The notes under the pieces were generated by a model, which was given only the letters and a program-made list of their open reading frames with translations, searched no databases and was not told where the DNA came from. The position numbers were made by a program, and so were the translations under genes. From contig CP097573.1 of NCBI GenBank assembly GCA_000492175.2, positions 806,001-870,000 of the forward strand: 64,000 nt of DNA, read 5' to 3'. This document shows positions 8,524-16,773 of this stretch, in pieces (positions within the stretch are counted from its first letter, which is position 1; each line of letters starts with the position of its first letter). The stretch is from Firmicutes bacterium ASF500 (GTDB lineage Bacteria > Bacillota > Clostridia > Oscillospirales > Oscillospiraceae).

Positions 8524-8552
8524 TTGACAAAAATAAATCATCGTGCTATAAT
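8524..8552 (+). promoter_or_regulatory. Perfect consensus sigma-A promoter
   Basis: TTGACA (8524-8529), 17-bp spacer, TATAAT (8547-8552) with TGC in front, and an AT-rich stretch upstream that contains TTAATTAA. Such a strong promoter implies tight repression, probably by the HTH protein encoded in the same operon. Confidence 0.9.
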
Positions 8553-8570
8553 GACCGCGAGGTGATTCAT

Positions 8571-9197
8571 ATGAAGCTGATTCAAAAGCTCGTCAACGAA
8601 CGATTCGCAAGCTCCGCCGCCCGATTCCTGAAAATTGCCTGTTATTTCGTCATGGCCTTCTTTCTGCTGTGCCTGGTCCTGAGCTGTATGGGGCGGCAGA
8701 CCTTCACCCTCCACGCCAGCACCGGGACCTATGACCGCGCGATCTACGCCGAGGAGGACCACAGCCCCCGCTCCCGCAGTCTCACCGTCTCCATGCCCGA
8801 CGAGGTACACGTCCAGACAATGGGCGGCGATCAGGTCAGCCTGGCTACCCAAATCGGCCTCTCCCTCATGTTTGCCGTCAACATGGTCCCCCTGTTTTTC
8901 GCCTACTGGTTTTTAAGCCGGGTGTTCGCCAACGTCCACAAGGGGCAAATCTTCATTGAGCAGAACGCCGTCTATCTGCTCTACTACGGCCTCCTCCAAT
9001 TTTTCACCGCCCTGCTGGCCCCCTTCCTCAAGCTGTTGATCTGCCATCTGGCAAACCGCTTCTCTGTCAGCCAAATCTCCATCGCCACGGGGCAGGGGAT
9101 GTTCAGCACCCTGGTCCCCAGCGTGGCCTTTCTGGTGGCCGCGTACATCATCCACTACGGAATACATCTACAGGACGAGGTGGACCATACGCTATGA
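8571..9197 (+). CDS. DUF2975-family membrane protein
   Basis: 208 residues with four hydrophobic helices (FLKIACYFVMAFFLLCLVLSC; IGLSLMFAVNMVPLFFAYWFL; YLLYYGLLQFFTALLAPFLKLL; LVPSVAFLVAAYIIHYGI) and a polar loop between the first two. The layout and the overlapping small XRE regulator match the widespread DUF2975-HTH_26 pairs. ATG at 8571 with GAGGTGA is preferred over a GTG nine bases upstream. Function in this family is unknown; it acts at the membrane. Confidence 0.85.
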   Translation: MKLIQKLVNERFASSAARFLKIACYFVMAFFLLCLVLSCMGRQTFTLHASTGTYDRAIYAEEDHSPRSRSLTVSMPDEVHVQTMGGDQVSLATQIGLSLMFAVNMVPLFFAYWFLSRVFANVHKGQIFIEQNAVYLLYYGLLQFFTALLAPFLKLLICHLANRFSVSQISIATGQGMFSTLVPSVAFLVAAYIIHYGIHLQDEVDHTL

Positions 9198-9409
9198 TTG
9201 TAATTCGTCTTGACAGAGTTTTGGCCGACCGGAAAATGCGGCTCAACGACCTGGCCGCCCAGGTGGGCATCTCCAACGTCAACCTCTCCTATCTGAAAAC
9301 CGGCAAGGTGAAGGCCATCCGGTTCAGCACGCTGGACGCCATCTGCCGGGTGCTGAACTGCCAGCCCGGGGATATTTTGGAGTATATGCAAGAGGAGGAC
9401 GGCGAATAA
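9194..9409 (+). CDS. Small XRE-family regulator, HTH_26/YozG type
   Basis: 71 residues, almost entirely one HTH domain (MIVIRLDRVLADRKMRLNDLAAQVGISNVNLSYLKTGKVKAIRFSTLDAICRVLNCQPGDIL). The ATG overlaps the stop of the DUF2975 gene by 4 bp (ATGA), so the two are translationally coupled and probably autoregulated through the strong promoter at 8524-8552. Confidence 0.92.
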   Translation: MIVIRLDRVLADRKMRLNDLAAQVGISNVNLSYLKTGKVKAIRFSTLDAICRVLNCQPGDILEYMQEEDGE

Positions 9410-9426
9410 AACCGGCAGGGCCTCTC

Positions 9427-11382
9427 TCATAAGGTGGGCAGTAAAATGGAAAACTCGGCCCCCTTCCCCCGGCGGGAGCGGACCTCCGCCCGGCCTCCGT
9501 GCTCCCGGGCCACCGACTGGACGATAAACAGGCCCAAGCCCTCGCCCCCCTCGCCGCCCCGGGTGGTGACCCCCCGCTGAAACACCTGGTCCTGGACCGC
9601 CGGGTCCAGACCCGGGCCGGTGTCTCGGACAGACAGGCGGGCGTACGCCCCCTCCTTCCGCAGGCGGAGGACGATCTCCCCCTCCTCCGGGGTGAAGCTG
9701 ACGGCGTTGAACAGCAGATTTTGCAGCGCCCGGCTCAGCTTCTCCGGGTCGGCCCGGACCATACAGGGCTCCTGGGGCAGCTCCAGCCGGAAATCGGGGC
9801 CGCTCACCTCCACGTCTGGCTGAAATTTTTGGTAAAAGGCGGCGGTAAACCGGGTCAGGTCCAGCCGCTCCCACTGGGAGGCGATGGGGTTATCCGAGTT
9901 GAACTGCTGCATCATCCGCAGCTGGCGGGCCATCTCCTCGCTCTTCCCCAGAATGACCTCCAGCTGAATCCGGGTCCGGCCGTCCAGGAGCACGTCGTTC
10001 TCCCGGACCAGCCGGGCGTAGGAGATCAGGGAGGACAGAGGGGACTTCAAGTCATGGAGGAACTCGGACAGAAGCTCCTGCCGCTCCCCCACCAGCCCGG
10101 CGATCTGGCCGGTCTGCCGCTCCACCTCCTCCTGGAGGCGCTCGTTGAGACGGCGGTTTTCCCGGGACATAGCCAGGCTCCGGGACACCATCAGGGCGGA
10201 AAAGCAGAGCACCAGCACATATCCGCCCCACTCGTCGGGCCACGCCCCCCGGGCCGGCTCAAAGCGGTTGATGCTCACCACCGACCAAAACAGGCTCACC
10301 GCGTACACCGCCGTCCCCGCCGCCGGCCAGGCCGTCCGGGCCAGAAGCCCGCCCCGCAGGGCCGCCGCCACCAGCGCCAGCGCGGAGGCCAGCCGCCAGA
10401 GGGACATCCAGATTCCATACGCCGGGGTCAGGGCCGGGACCTGGGGCAGTACCCACACTGGGACCGCCGCCGCCAGCGGGATCATGGCAAAGGCCAGCCG
10501 CCGGACCCCCTTCGCCCAGGGGCCCTCCATCCGGCCCAGCTCCAGGGCCAGCCCCAAGGCGCACCAGATGCCCGCCATCGCCGCCCCGTCCTCCAGCGCA
10601 TAGGTCAGCCCGATCAGCCGGACCCCGTGGAGCAGGCGCAGGGGATAGCTGATCCGCAGAGCGAAGGACAGGGTCATCCCCGCCAGCCACAGGTGGGTCT
10701 GTTCCCCCATGTCCCTGCCCTGCCACGCGGCCAGGGAGTACAGGGCCACCGCCAGGGCGCTGAAGGTCATCAGGGCGTAGAGAGCCGTCCGGCCCGCCGT
10801 CAGCTCGGCCACCGCCTGAGGCGTGCCCACAGCGGGGGGATAGGTCATGCCGCTGTAGTAGTGGGACCAGTTTTCCGCCTGAATCACCACCTCCGTCCGC
10901 CCGGACAGTGGGAAGGAGACGGTCAGGTCCCGGGCCAGGGGGCGGTAGTTGGGAGAAAGCTCCCCTGACCGGCCCGCCAGCGCCCCGTTGACATACACCC
11001 GGCAGGCAGAAAACACCTCGGGCAGCCAGAGAGAGACGGTCTCTGGCTCCTCCGGCCCCTCCAGCATCAGGCGGAAGCTGGCCTGTCCATAGGGGGAGCT
11101 GTCCTCATGAAAGACGGCCCAGGTCTGCACCTGGCCCACATAGACGGGCAGGCCCGCCGCCTCGCTCCCCGGCTCCAGGAGAATGCCGGGGAACAGCTCC
11201 CAGCCGTAGGGGGCCCAGACCGGCCCCTCCTCTAAAACAGAAGCGCTTATCACCAGCGCTCCGTCTTGCGTCAGTGGGCCGGACATGGTATACTTATTGT
11301 CGAAACGGCTCATAAACAGGATTGCCGTCAGCGCCGCCGCACCGGCGGCCAGAAAGACGGCCATTCGTTTTTTCAGAGTCAT
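9427..11382 (-). CDS. Membrane sensor histidine kinase with 7TMR-DISM-like sensor
   Basis: 651 residues. After an N-terminal helix there is an extracytoplasmic beta-rich domain (about residues 30-185) resembling 7TMR-DISM ectodomains (FSACRVYVNGALAGRSGELSPNY). About seven hydrophobic helices and a short coiled coil follow, then HisKA with the phospho-acceptor His443 in FLHDLKSPLSS and HATPase_c with N-box (LSRALQNLLFNAVSF) and G-boxes (DTGPGLDP, GEGLGLFIV). ATG at 11382 follows GGAAGGTGA; longer N-terminal extensions are not credible. Its likely partner is the OmpR-type regulator at 12972-13670, separated by a divergent secreted-protein gene. Confidence 0.92.
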   Translation of the reverse strand: MTLKKRMAVFLAAGAAALTAILFMSRFDNKYTMSGPLTQDGALVISASVLEEGPVWAPYGWELFPGILLEPGSEAAGLPVYVGQVQTWAVFHEDSSPYGQASFRLMLEGPEEPETVSLWLPEVFSACRVYVNGALAGRSGELSPNYRPLARDLTVSFPLSGRTEVVIQAENWSHYYSGMTYPPAVGTPQAVAELTAGRTALYALMTFSALAVALYSLAAWQGRDMGEQTHLWLAGMTLSFALRISYPLRLLHGVRLIGLTYALEDGAAMAGIWCALGLALELGRMEGPWAKGVRRLAFAMIPLAAAVPVWVLPQVPALTPAYGIWMSLWRLASALALVAAALRGGLLARTAWPAAGTAVYAVSLFWSVVSINRFEPARGAWPDEWGGYVLVLCFSALMVSRSLAMSRENRRLNERLQEEVERQTGQIAGLVGERQELLSEFLHDLKSPLSSLISYARLVRENDVLLDGRTRIQLEVILGKSEEMARQLRMMQQFNSDNPIASQWERLDLTRFTAAFYQKFQPDVEVSGPDFRLELPQEPCMVRADPEKLSRALQNLLFNAVSFTPEEGEIVLRLRKEGAYARLSVRDTGPGLDPAVQDQVFQRGVTTRGGEGGEGLGLFIVQSVAREHGGRAEVRSRRGKGAEFSILLPTL

Positions 11383-11410
11383 TCTATCACCTTCCAAAAG
11401 GAGTATTGCG

Positions 11411-12903
11411 ATGAGGAAAATCTGGATACTCGCCCTGATCCTGGCGCTGTCCCTGACCTCCTTCGAGGCAAGGGCGGAAACGCAGGCCCCCCGCCCGCCT
11501 CCGATACAGAGATCTCCGGCGAAGGGCCCGGCGGGGACCTCCTCCCGGACACTGAGGAACCGCCCGCAGAGAGCGAAGCACCCACGGAGGGTGAGGAGCC
11601 CCCTGTGGAAGCGCCCCCCATCGTCTGGACGGAGGTATCCACCATTGAGGAGCTGTGCGATGCCGGCGGCTCCAGCGAATCCATCCGCCTCACCGCCGAC
11701 CTGACCGTCACCGCCTCCGACCTCCAGTTTTATACCTGCTGGACCCCCACCACGCTGGACGCCAACGGCCGCCATATCCGAATCGAGGCGGGCGGCTGTT
11801 TCTCCTTCAGCGGCAACAGCGGCGACCCCGTTGTCATCCAGGGGACCGGCGGGGAGGAGGGCCTCTTTCAGGTCTCCCCCGGCGGGGAGCTGGAGCTGTG
11901 GGACCTGGACGCCTCTCAGTATACCGGCACCCTGGTCCGTCAGGAGGAGGGCGGCTGGCTGATCGAAGGGGACATAACCGCCGCCCCGGAGCAGATCGTC
12001 TACGCCCAGGCCCCGGTCCTTCGGCCCCGGTTTACCGGCTTTGCCGCCCTGCCGCTGGGACTGTCCCAGGAGGAGCTGGCCGCGCGGCTGCCCGACACGG
12101 AGGTCTTTGCCAGTTTTCAGGGACAGCAGTCTATGATGTTCAGCCTCCCCGCCAGTCAGCTGGCCTGGGATATTGAGGAGAACTGGGCGGACATCTCCGC
12201 AGGCCGCAGGACCCTCCTCCACGCCCGGCTCAGCGGCCCTGTCAGCGTGGAGGACTGGTTCGAAAGCGGCCTGACCCCGACGCTCTTCGCCCCTATCACC
12301 TGCGAGCTGGCCACCCTGGTGGACAGTGCGGCCATCGGCCAGATTATTGCCCACCACACCACTCAGGGCAGCAGCTATGAATTACATTTCCTCTTCCCCG
12401 ACCGGGTACAGCCGGAGGGCCTCCCCCTCTCCGAGGAACGGGGCCCCACCTGTGTGGAGCTGACCCTGGATGAGGGCGAGACCTGGCTCTCCGTGATGGC
12501 CGATGAGGAAGGCCTATATACAGACCTTCTATATGCTACCCTCCGCAACGGCCGGGACAAAAAACCCTGGGCCTCTGTGGGGATCTATCAAATGGAGACC
12601 TCATACTCCGTCCGAGCCTGGGCGGAGTATGAGGGGGAGGGCTACACCTACCGGCTGTATACCGACACGCTGGAGCTGTCCCCCAATGGGGCCTATGTCG
12701 ATCCGGGCCCCGGCGGGAGCCGGGGCGGGACGGTGGCTATCATTCCCGACCCTCCTGCCCCTGCTCAGCCTGACCCCGCCCCCCGGCCCAGCGGAGGCTC
12801 CCGGCCTCAGAAGCCGGTCCGCTCCCCCGTCCGGTCCGCCGTCACGGCGGCCAGGCTGAAGGGAATCTCTATCTGCCTGCAATGGCTGCTTCAAAACGCG
12901 TAG
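11411..12903 (+). CDS. Secreted Pro/Glu-rich protein, frameshifted at a C6 tract as written
   Basis: ATG at 11411 after AAAGGAG starts a clean signal peptide (MRKIWILALILALSLTSFEARA). After 25 codons this frame leaves the long open frame that ends at 12903. Adding one C to the C6 run at 11487-11492 joins them into a protein of about 497 residues: signal peptide, Pro/Glu-rich linker, a beta-rich central region with a right-handed-repeat look (LTADLTVTASDLQF...LDANGRHIRIEAGG), and a Pro-rich tail. No enzyme motif is seen. It is divergent from the sensor kinase (28 bp) and convergent with the response regulator, so it may be that system's output or ligand. A real phase-variable tract or a base-calling error are both possible. 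Confidence 0.7.
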
Positions 12904-12924
12904 AACGACCTCATAGTATAAGGC

Positions 12925-12960
12925 AAGAGGGCCGGCGGGACGTCGGCCCTCTTAATTATA
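12925..12960. terminator. Bidirectional terminator between secreted protein and response regulator genes
   Basis: AAGAGGGCCGG (12925-12935) pairs with TCGGCCCTCTT (12943-12953), followed by AATTATA; A-rich sequence flanks the other side. Confidence 0.75.
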
Positions 12961-12971
12961 GCATGATCCAG

Positions 12972-13670
12972 TCACGGCGTAAAGGAATACCCCTTGCGGC
13001 GCACGGTGCTGACATAGTTCTTACCGCCGCACAGCTCCGTCAGCTTCTGCCGCATGGAGGCCACCCGGGCCTGGAGGTTGTGGCGGCTCCGGCCCATGGG
13101 CTCCTGCCAGATGCCGTCGTAGATCTGTTCGTAGGAGAACACCCGCCCGGGGTACTGAGCCAGAAAGGCCAAGATGTCAAACTCAATGCGTGCAAAGTCC
13201 CCCTCCTTTTCGCCGTAGGTGACCCGGCGGACGCCGGTATCGATGGTCAGCGGTCCGAAGGACAGGACCGCCGGGGGAGCAGGCGCGCCCCGGCCCCGAA
13301 TACGGGCCCGCACCCGGAGCTCCAGCTCCTTCATGGAGAAGGGCTTGCACACATAGTCGTCGCCCCCCAGAGAGAGGCCCCGGACCCGGTGCTCCTCCTC
13401 GGTGTAGCAGGACAGGAAGATGACGGGCACCGAGCTGTGGGCCCGCAGCTGGGCGCACAGGTCAAAGCCGTTCTGGTCGGGCAGGCCCACGTCCAGCACC
13501 ACGCAGTCCAGGCGCACCCGGCGGATCAGCTCCAGGGCCATCGCCCCGGTACCCGCCCGCAGCACCTGAAAGCCGGCGGCGGTAAAATAGTCCTCAATGC
13601 TGTCCAGGAGCTCCCGGTCGTCGTCCGCGACCAGAATACGGAGCTCCTGCTTTTCCCCTGCTGTCGCCAT
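12972..13670 (-). CDS. OmpR/PhoB-family response regulator
   Basis: 232 residues. The receiver domain has the acidic pair (VADDD), phospho-acceptor Asp60 (VVLDVGLPD), switch residue Ser87 (IFLSCY) and Lys109 (VCKPF). A winged-helix effector domain follows (DFARIEFDILAFLAQYPGRVFSYEQIYDGIW ... VSTVRRKGYSF). ATG at 13668-13670 follows GGAGGGGG. It presumably receives phosphate from the DISM-type kinase at 9427-11382, the only histidine kinase in the window. Confidence 0.95.
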   Translation of the reverse strand: MATAGEKQELRILVADDDRELLDSIEDYFTAAGFQVLRAGTGAMALELIRRVRLDCVVLDVGLPDQNGFDLCAQLRAHSSVPVIFLSCYTEEEHRVRGLSLGGDDYVCKPFSMKELELRVRARIRGRGAPAPPAVLSFGPLTIDTGVRRVTYGEKEGDFARIEFDILAFLAQYPGRVFSYEQIYDGIWQEPMGRSRHNLQARVASMRQKLTELCGGKNYVSTVRRKGYSFTP

Positions 13671-13741
13671 TTTACCCCCTCCAAAAGTCCTCTATTGTTC
13701 CTTTTTGACGAAACCCACTTCTTTTCCCATACCCAAACCGC

Positions 13742-13812
13742 TATAATAAGGGGGCGGTTCCGCCGCTTTTCCACACCTCATGTCCCCCCCCGCGGCCCTC
13801 CGGCCGCTTTGT
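13742..13812 (+). promoter_or_regulatory. Possible activator-dependent promoter and leader hairpin before the RsbW-like gene
   Basis: A TATAAT lies at 13742-13747 without a recognisable -35. Downstream, GCGGCC-CTCC-GGCCGC then TTTGTT (about 13790-13812) could act as a leader attenuator. Weak evidence; it faces away from the response regulator, which could be its activator. Confidence 0.35.
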
Positions 13813-13835
13813 TCTCGAGAGAGGGTGCAAATCAA

Positions 13836-14156
13836 ATGAGAGAGCTTTACGCCCCCCTGTCCCCGGCGGGGATCGACCCCATTCTGGACTTCGCCGACGG
13901 GGAGTTGACCCGGCGGGGCGTCCCGACCGCCTGCCGCCTGCCCATGCTGGCGGCGGCGGAGGAGCTGTTTTTCGCCGCCCTGACCCTGTCCCGAAGCGGG
14001 CAGGTCCGCTGCGCCCTGGACAGCCCCGGCCAGTCCCTCCGGCTCTCCTTCCGCACCGAGCTGGGGGCCCTCCTCCCCGAGCTGGAGGAGCTGTACTTAC
14101 CGGACCGCCTCTCCCTCCGGGTGGAGGGAGGCGAGCACATCCTGGATTACTCCTGA
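13836..14156 (+). CDS. Degenerate RsbW/SpoIIAB-like (HATPase-type) small protein
   Basis: 106 residues. The stretch GELTRRGVPTACRLPMLAAAEELFFAAL matches the N-box helix region of anti-sigma kinases (typically ELAVEEIFVNI), and the C-terminus (PDRLSLRVEGGEHILDYS) matches their last strands. The intervening ATP-lid with GLGL motif is missing and the N-box Asn is replaced, so ATP binding is doubtful. The start ATG follows GAGAGAGGG. It overlaps the convergent STAS gene by 10 bp at the stops. I infer a non-catalytic partner-switch protein; I am moderately sure of the fold and unsure of function. Confidence 0.65.
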   Translation: MRELYAPLSPAGIDPILDFADGELTRRGVPTACRLPMLAAAEELFFAALTLSRSGQVRCALDSPGQSLRLSFRTELGALLPELEELYLPDRLSLRVEGGEHILDYS

Positions 14157-14452
14157 ATGTTCAAAATGCCGCTGAAGCCGGTCATCTCAAAGACCTCCAT
14201 AATGGCCGGGCTCACATGGGTGAGGGTCAGACTGCCCCCTGTCCTGTTGGTCTGCTTCTGGAGCATCAGCAGAGCCCGCAGGCCCGCGCTGCTCACATAG
14301 GCCAGGCCGGCAAAATTCAGCTCAATCTGCGCGTACTCCCCGGCCACCTTCAAAAACGCCTCCTGAGCCGCGGCGGCAGAGGAGGTATCCAGCCGCCCCT
14401 CCAGGCGAAGCTCCGCGCCACTGGGAGGACGTTTTACCAGTTTAATGTTCAT
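14147..14452 (-). CDS. STAS-domain anti-sigma factor antagonist
   Basis: 101 residues, a single STAS domain: MNIKLVKRPPSGAELRLEGRLDTSSA... IELNFAGLAYVSSAGLRALLMLQKQ. Ser54/Ser55 in YVSSAGLR is the expected phosphorylation site. In partner-switching systems such proteins free a sigma factor or other target by binding an RsbW-type kinase when unphosphorylated. ATG at 14450-14452 follows AAGGAG. The tail-to-tail neighbour resembles a degenerate kinase, so the true kinase and target may lie elsewhere. Confidence 0.92.
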   Translation of the reverse strand: MNIKLVKRPPSGAELRLEGRLDTSSAAAAQEAFLKVAGEYAQIELNFAGLAYVSSAGLRALLMLQKQTNRTGGSLTLTHVSPAIMEVFEMTGFSGILNIQE

Positions 14453-14510
14453 CTTGATCGCTCCTTACTCCTCTGTTCTTCCTTTACGGACCTGCGGCCC
14501 GTCCGCCGAT

Positions 14511-14540
14511 AATATAGCACAGGCCGCCCGCCCTTGGCAA
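14511..14540 (-). promoter_or_regulatory. Promoter of the STAS gene
   Basis: Minus strand TTGCCA (14540 to 14535), 18-bp spacer ending in TGC, TATATT (14516 to 14511). Confidence 0.65.
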
Positions 14541-14591
14541 TCGTTTCCCGGCAGCCATGCAAAAATGACCGTTTTACTACAAATATAGAAA

Positions 14592-14620
14592 TTGCGAAAG
14601 GCCTCCGCCCCCGGTATGAT
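14592..14620 (+). promoter_or_regulatory. Promoter of the pilin-like gene
   Basis: TTGCGA (14592-14597), 17-bp spacer, TATGAT (14615-14620), giving a leader of about 65 bases. Confidence 0.65.
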
Positions 14621-14691
14621 GGAAGCACGGGAGGAACCGCCGGGCCGACGCGGCCGTTTTATCCGACGAAAACTTTTTGGGAGGTACATCT

Positions 14692-15012
14692 ATGTTCGCA
14701 CAAGTAGTTGCCCCGATTGTCAGTCTCCTCAACAGCCTTATGGCCCCCATGCTGGCCATTGTGGGCGCACTGGGCGCGCTGTACTGCGTGGTGCTGGGCG
14801 TCAAATACGCCAAGGCCGAGGAGCCTCAGGAGCGGGAAAAGGCTAAAAACGCGCTGAAAAACGCCGTTATTGGCTTTGTCCTCATCTTCGTTCTCATTCT
14901 GACTCTGAATATGCTGATGCCCGTTATGATCAAGTGGGTCAACAGCCAGGACCCCGGCACCATCATCACCGGCGTAACCTCCGGCGCGGCCGCCGGCTCC
15001 GCCGGGGCTTGA
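14692..15012 (+). CDS. VirB2/TrbC-like pilin family membrane protein
   Basis: 106 residues. Two hydrophobic helices (LNSLMAPMLAIVGALGALYCVVLGVKYA and AVIGFVLIFVLILTLNMLMPVM) are joined by a short charged loop (KAEEPQEREKAKNALKN). This is the layout of VirB2/TrbC conjugal pilins and of stand-alone pilin-like proteins of Firmicutes (loop with REKAKK, then AIIGFVLI). No cleavable signal or other transfer genes are present. ATG at 14692 follows GGGAGG. It has its own promoter and terminator, so it is a single-gene unit of unknown role. Confidence 0.75.
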   Translation: MFAQVVAPIVSLLNSLMAPMLAIVGALGALYCVVLGVKYAKAEEPQEREKAKNALKNAVIGFVLIFVLILTLNMLMPVMIKWVNSQDPGTIITGVTSGAAAGSAGA

Positions 15013-15032
15013 CGCCATCCCCCTATATGCGC

Positions 15033-15070
15033 AGGCGGCACACCGAAGCTTTTCTGGTGCGCCGCCTTTT
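15033..15070 (+). terminator. Rho-independent terminator after the pilin-like gene
   Basis: AGGCGGCACACC (15033-15044) pairs with GGTGCGCCGCCT (15056-15067), followed by TTTTA. Confidence 0.8.
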
Positions 15071-15082
15071 ATGTCCTTTGGG

Positions 15083-16711
15083 CTACCAGGCCGCGATGCT
15101 CCCATCGCACCTGGGCTCGGTGCCGCCAATCAGCAGGCCTCCGCCGGTCCGCCAGATGATCTGCCCCCGGCCCATGTCGATGGGGTCGTCGATGACCTCC
15201 ACCTCGTGGCCCATCTCCGCCAGCGTTTGGGCAATCTTTGGGGAGACCTCCCGCTCCAGCTGAATGTGCTTCCCGCCGGTCCACTGCACCCTGGGGGCGT
15301 CCAGGGCCTCCTGGGGGTTCATGTGGAAGTCGATGGTGTTCACCAGCACCTCCACGTGGCCCTGGGGCTGCATAAAGGCCCCCATCACCCCGAAGGGGCC
15401 CACCGCCTCCCCGTCCTTCATGAGGAAGCCGGGGATGATGGTGTGGTAGGACTTCTTTCCCCCGGCCAGGCAGTTGTCGCTGGCGGGGTCCAGGGAGAAG
15501 TTCGCCCCCCGGTTTTGCAGGGAGATGCCCGTCCCCGGCACGGCCACCCCCGCGCCGAAGGTGGTGTAGTTGCTCTGAATCCAGGACACCATATTTCCCT
15601 CCCCGTCGGCGGTACACAGATAGATGGTGCCGCCGCAGGAGGGGTCCCCCGCCTCCGGGGTGAGGGCTCTGCCGGTCACCAGAGCCCGGCGCTTCGCCGC
15701 GTAGCTTTCGGACAGCAGGTCGGCCACCCTGGTCTTCATATACCGGGGGTCGGCCACATAGGTCCTGGTGTCGGCAAAGGCCAGCTTGATGGCCTCCATG
15801 ATCTTGTGGTAGGTACCGGCGCTCTCCCGCTCCCGAGGGAGCTCCAGGCCATTCAGGATGTTCAGTGCCATGAGCACAGTGATCCCGTGGCCGTTGGGGG
15901 GTATCTCACAAACGGTATACCCCCGGTAATCGACGGAAATGGGCTCCACCCACTCCGGATGATAGCCGCGGAAGTCGTCCTCGGTAAAGTACCCCCCGGT
16001 CTCCCGGCTGAACGAGACGATTTTTTCCATCAGAGGTCCCCGGTAGAAGCTCTCGCAGCTGGTGGCCGCCAGCTCCTCCAGGGTGGCGGCGCAGGCCTCC
16101 CAGCGGAACAGGTCCCCCGCCTGATAGGGGGAGCCGTCCGCCTTCATGAAGGAGGACCACCAGCAGGCGTGGGGCGCGGGGTCCCGCTCCATCGCCGCTT
16201 TGATCCGGGGGGCGTCCTTGGCCCACTGGCGGGCCACATTCACCGGGACGGGAACCCCCTGCCGGGCGTAGGCAATGGCGGGGGCGAAGAGCTCTGTCAG
16301 GGGCTTCGTGCCGAAGCGGCGGTTCAGCTCGGCCCACCCGGCGGGGGCTCCGGGAACCATGGTGGGAATCCAGCCCTCGGTGGGCATGGCCGCGAAGCCC
16401 AATCCCTTCACAATATCCGTACTGAGCGCGGCGGGGGCCGCCCCGCTGGCGTTGAGGCCGTAGAGCCTCTTTTCCTTCTCCACCCACACCAGGGCGAAGG
16501 CGTCGGAGCCCAGGCCGTTGCCGGTGGGCTCAAAGAGGGGCATCCCCGCCGCCATAGCCACGGCGGCGTCCATAGCGTTGCCGCCCGCCTTCAGCACCTC
16601 CAGCCCCACCTGGGCCCCCAGGGGCGTCGAGGTACAGGCCATCCCGTTTTTGGCGAACACCACATTGCGGCGGGAGGGGTATGTATACTTGCCAGGGTCG
16701 TACTGGGGCAT
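15083..16711 (-). CDS. Gamma-glutamyltransferase/hydrolase (Ntn-hydrolase family)
   Basis: 542 residues, full length. Transfers or hydrolyses gamma-glutamyl groups of glutathione-like substrates. Family segments: STPLGAQVGLEVLKAGGNAMDAAVAMA, GSDAF, ELFAPAIAYARQGVPV, and the self-cleavage site with catalytic Thr in PSCGGTIYLCTADGEGNMVS, followed by the small-subunit region (NRGANFSLDPAS.N, GGKKSYHTIIPGF). No signal peptide, so it should be cytoplasmic. ATG at 16711 follows AAAAGGAG; an upstream start would read through that ribosome site. Single-gene unit with its own promoter. Confidence 0.93.
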   Translation of the reverse strand: MPQYDPGKYTYPSRRNVVFAKNGMACTSTPLGAQVGLEVLKAGGNAMDAAVAMAAGMPLFEPTGNGLGSDAFALVWVEKEKRLYGLNASGAAPAALSTDIVKGLGFAAMPTEGWIPTMVPGAPAGWAELNRRFGTKPLTELFAPAIAYARQGVPVPVNVARQWAKDAPRIKAAMERDPAPHACWWSSFMKADGSPYQAGDLFRWEACAATLEELAATSCESFYRGPLMEKIVSFSRETGGYFTEDDFRGYHPEWVEPISVDYRGYTVCEIPPNGHGITVLMALNILNGLELPRERESAGTYHKIMEAIKLAFADTRTYVADPRYMKTRVADLLSESYAAKRRALVTGRALTPEAGDPSCGGTIYLCTADGEGNMVSWIQSNYTTFGAGVAVPGTGISLQNRGANFSLDPASDNCLAGGKKSYHTIIPGFLMKDGEAVGPFGVMGAFMQPQGHVEVLVNTIDFHMNPQEALDAPRVQWTGGKHIQLEREVSPKIAQTLAEMGHEVEVIDDPIDMGRGQIIWRTGGGLLIGGTEPRCDGSIAAW

Positions 16712-16745
16712 AACAGGACACTCCTTTTCTGCTTTAGATAAGGTC

Positions 16746-16773
16746 ATTATACAGACTTTTGGGAGAAAAACAA
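16746..16773 (-). promoter_or_regulatory. Promoter of the gamma-glutamyltransferase gene
   Basis: Minus strand TTGTTT (16773 to 16768), 16-bp spacer, TATAAT (16751 to 16746), 35 bp upstream of the ATG. Confidence 0.7.

Noticed and set aside
11266..11410. In-frame upstream extension of the secreted protein gene
   Set aside because: It lies inside the sensor-kinase coding region and lacks a signal peptide; the signal peptide at 11411 with its own ribosome site is the true start after frame repair.
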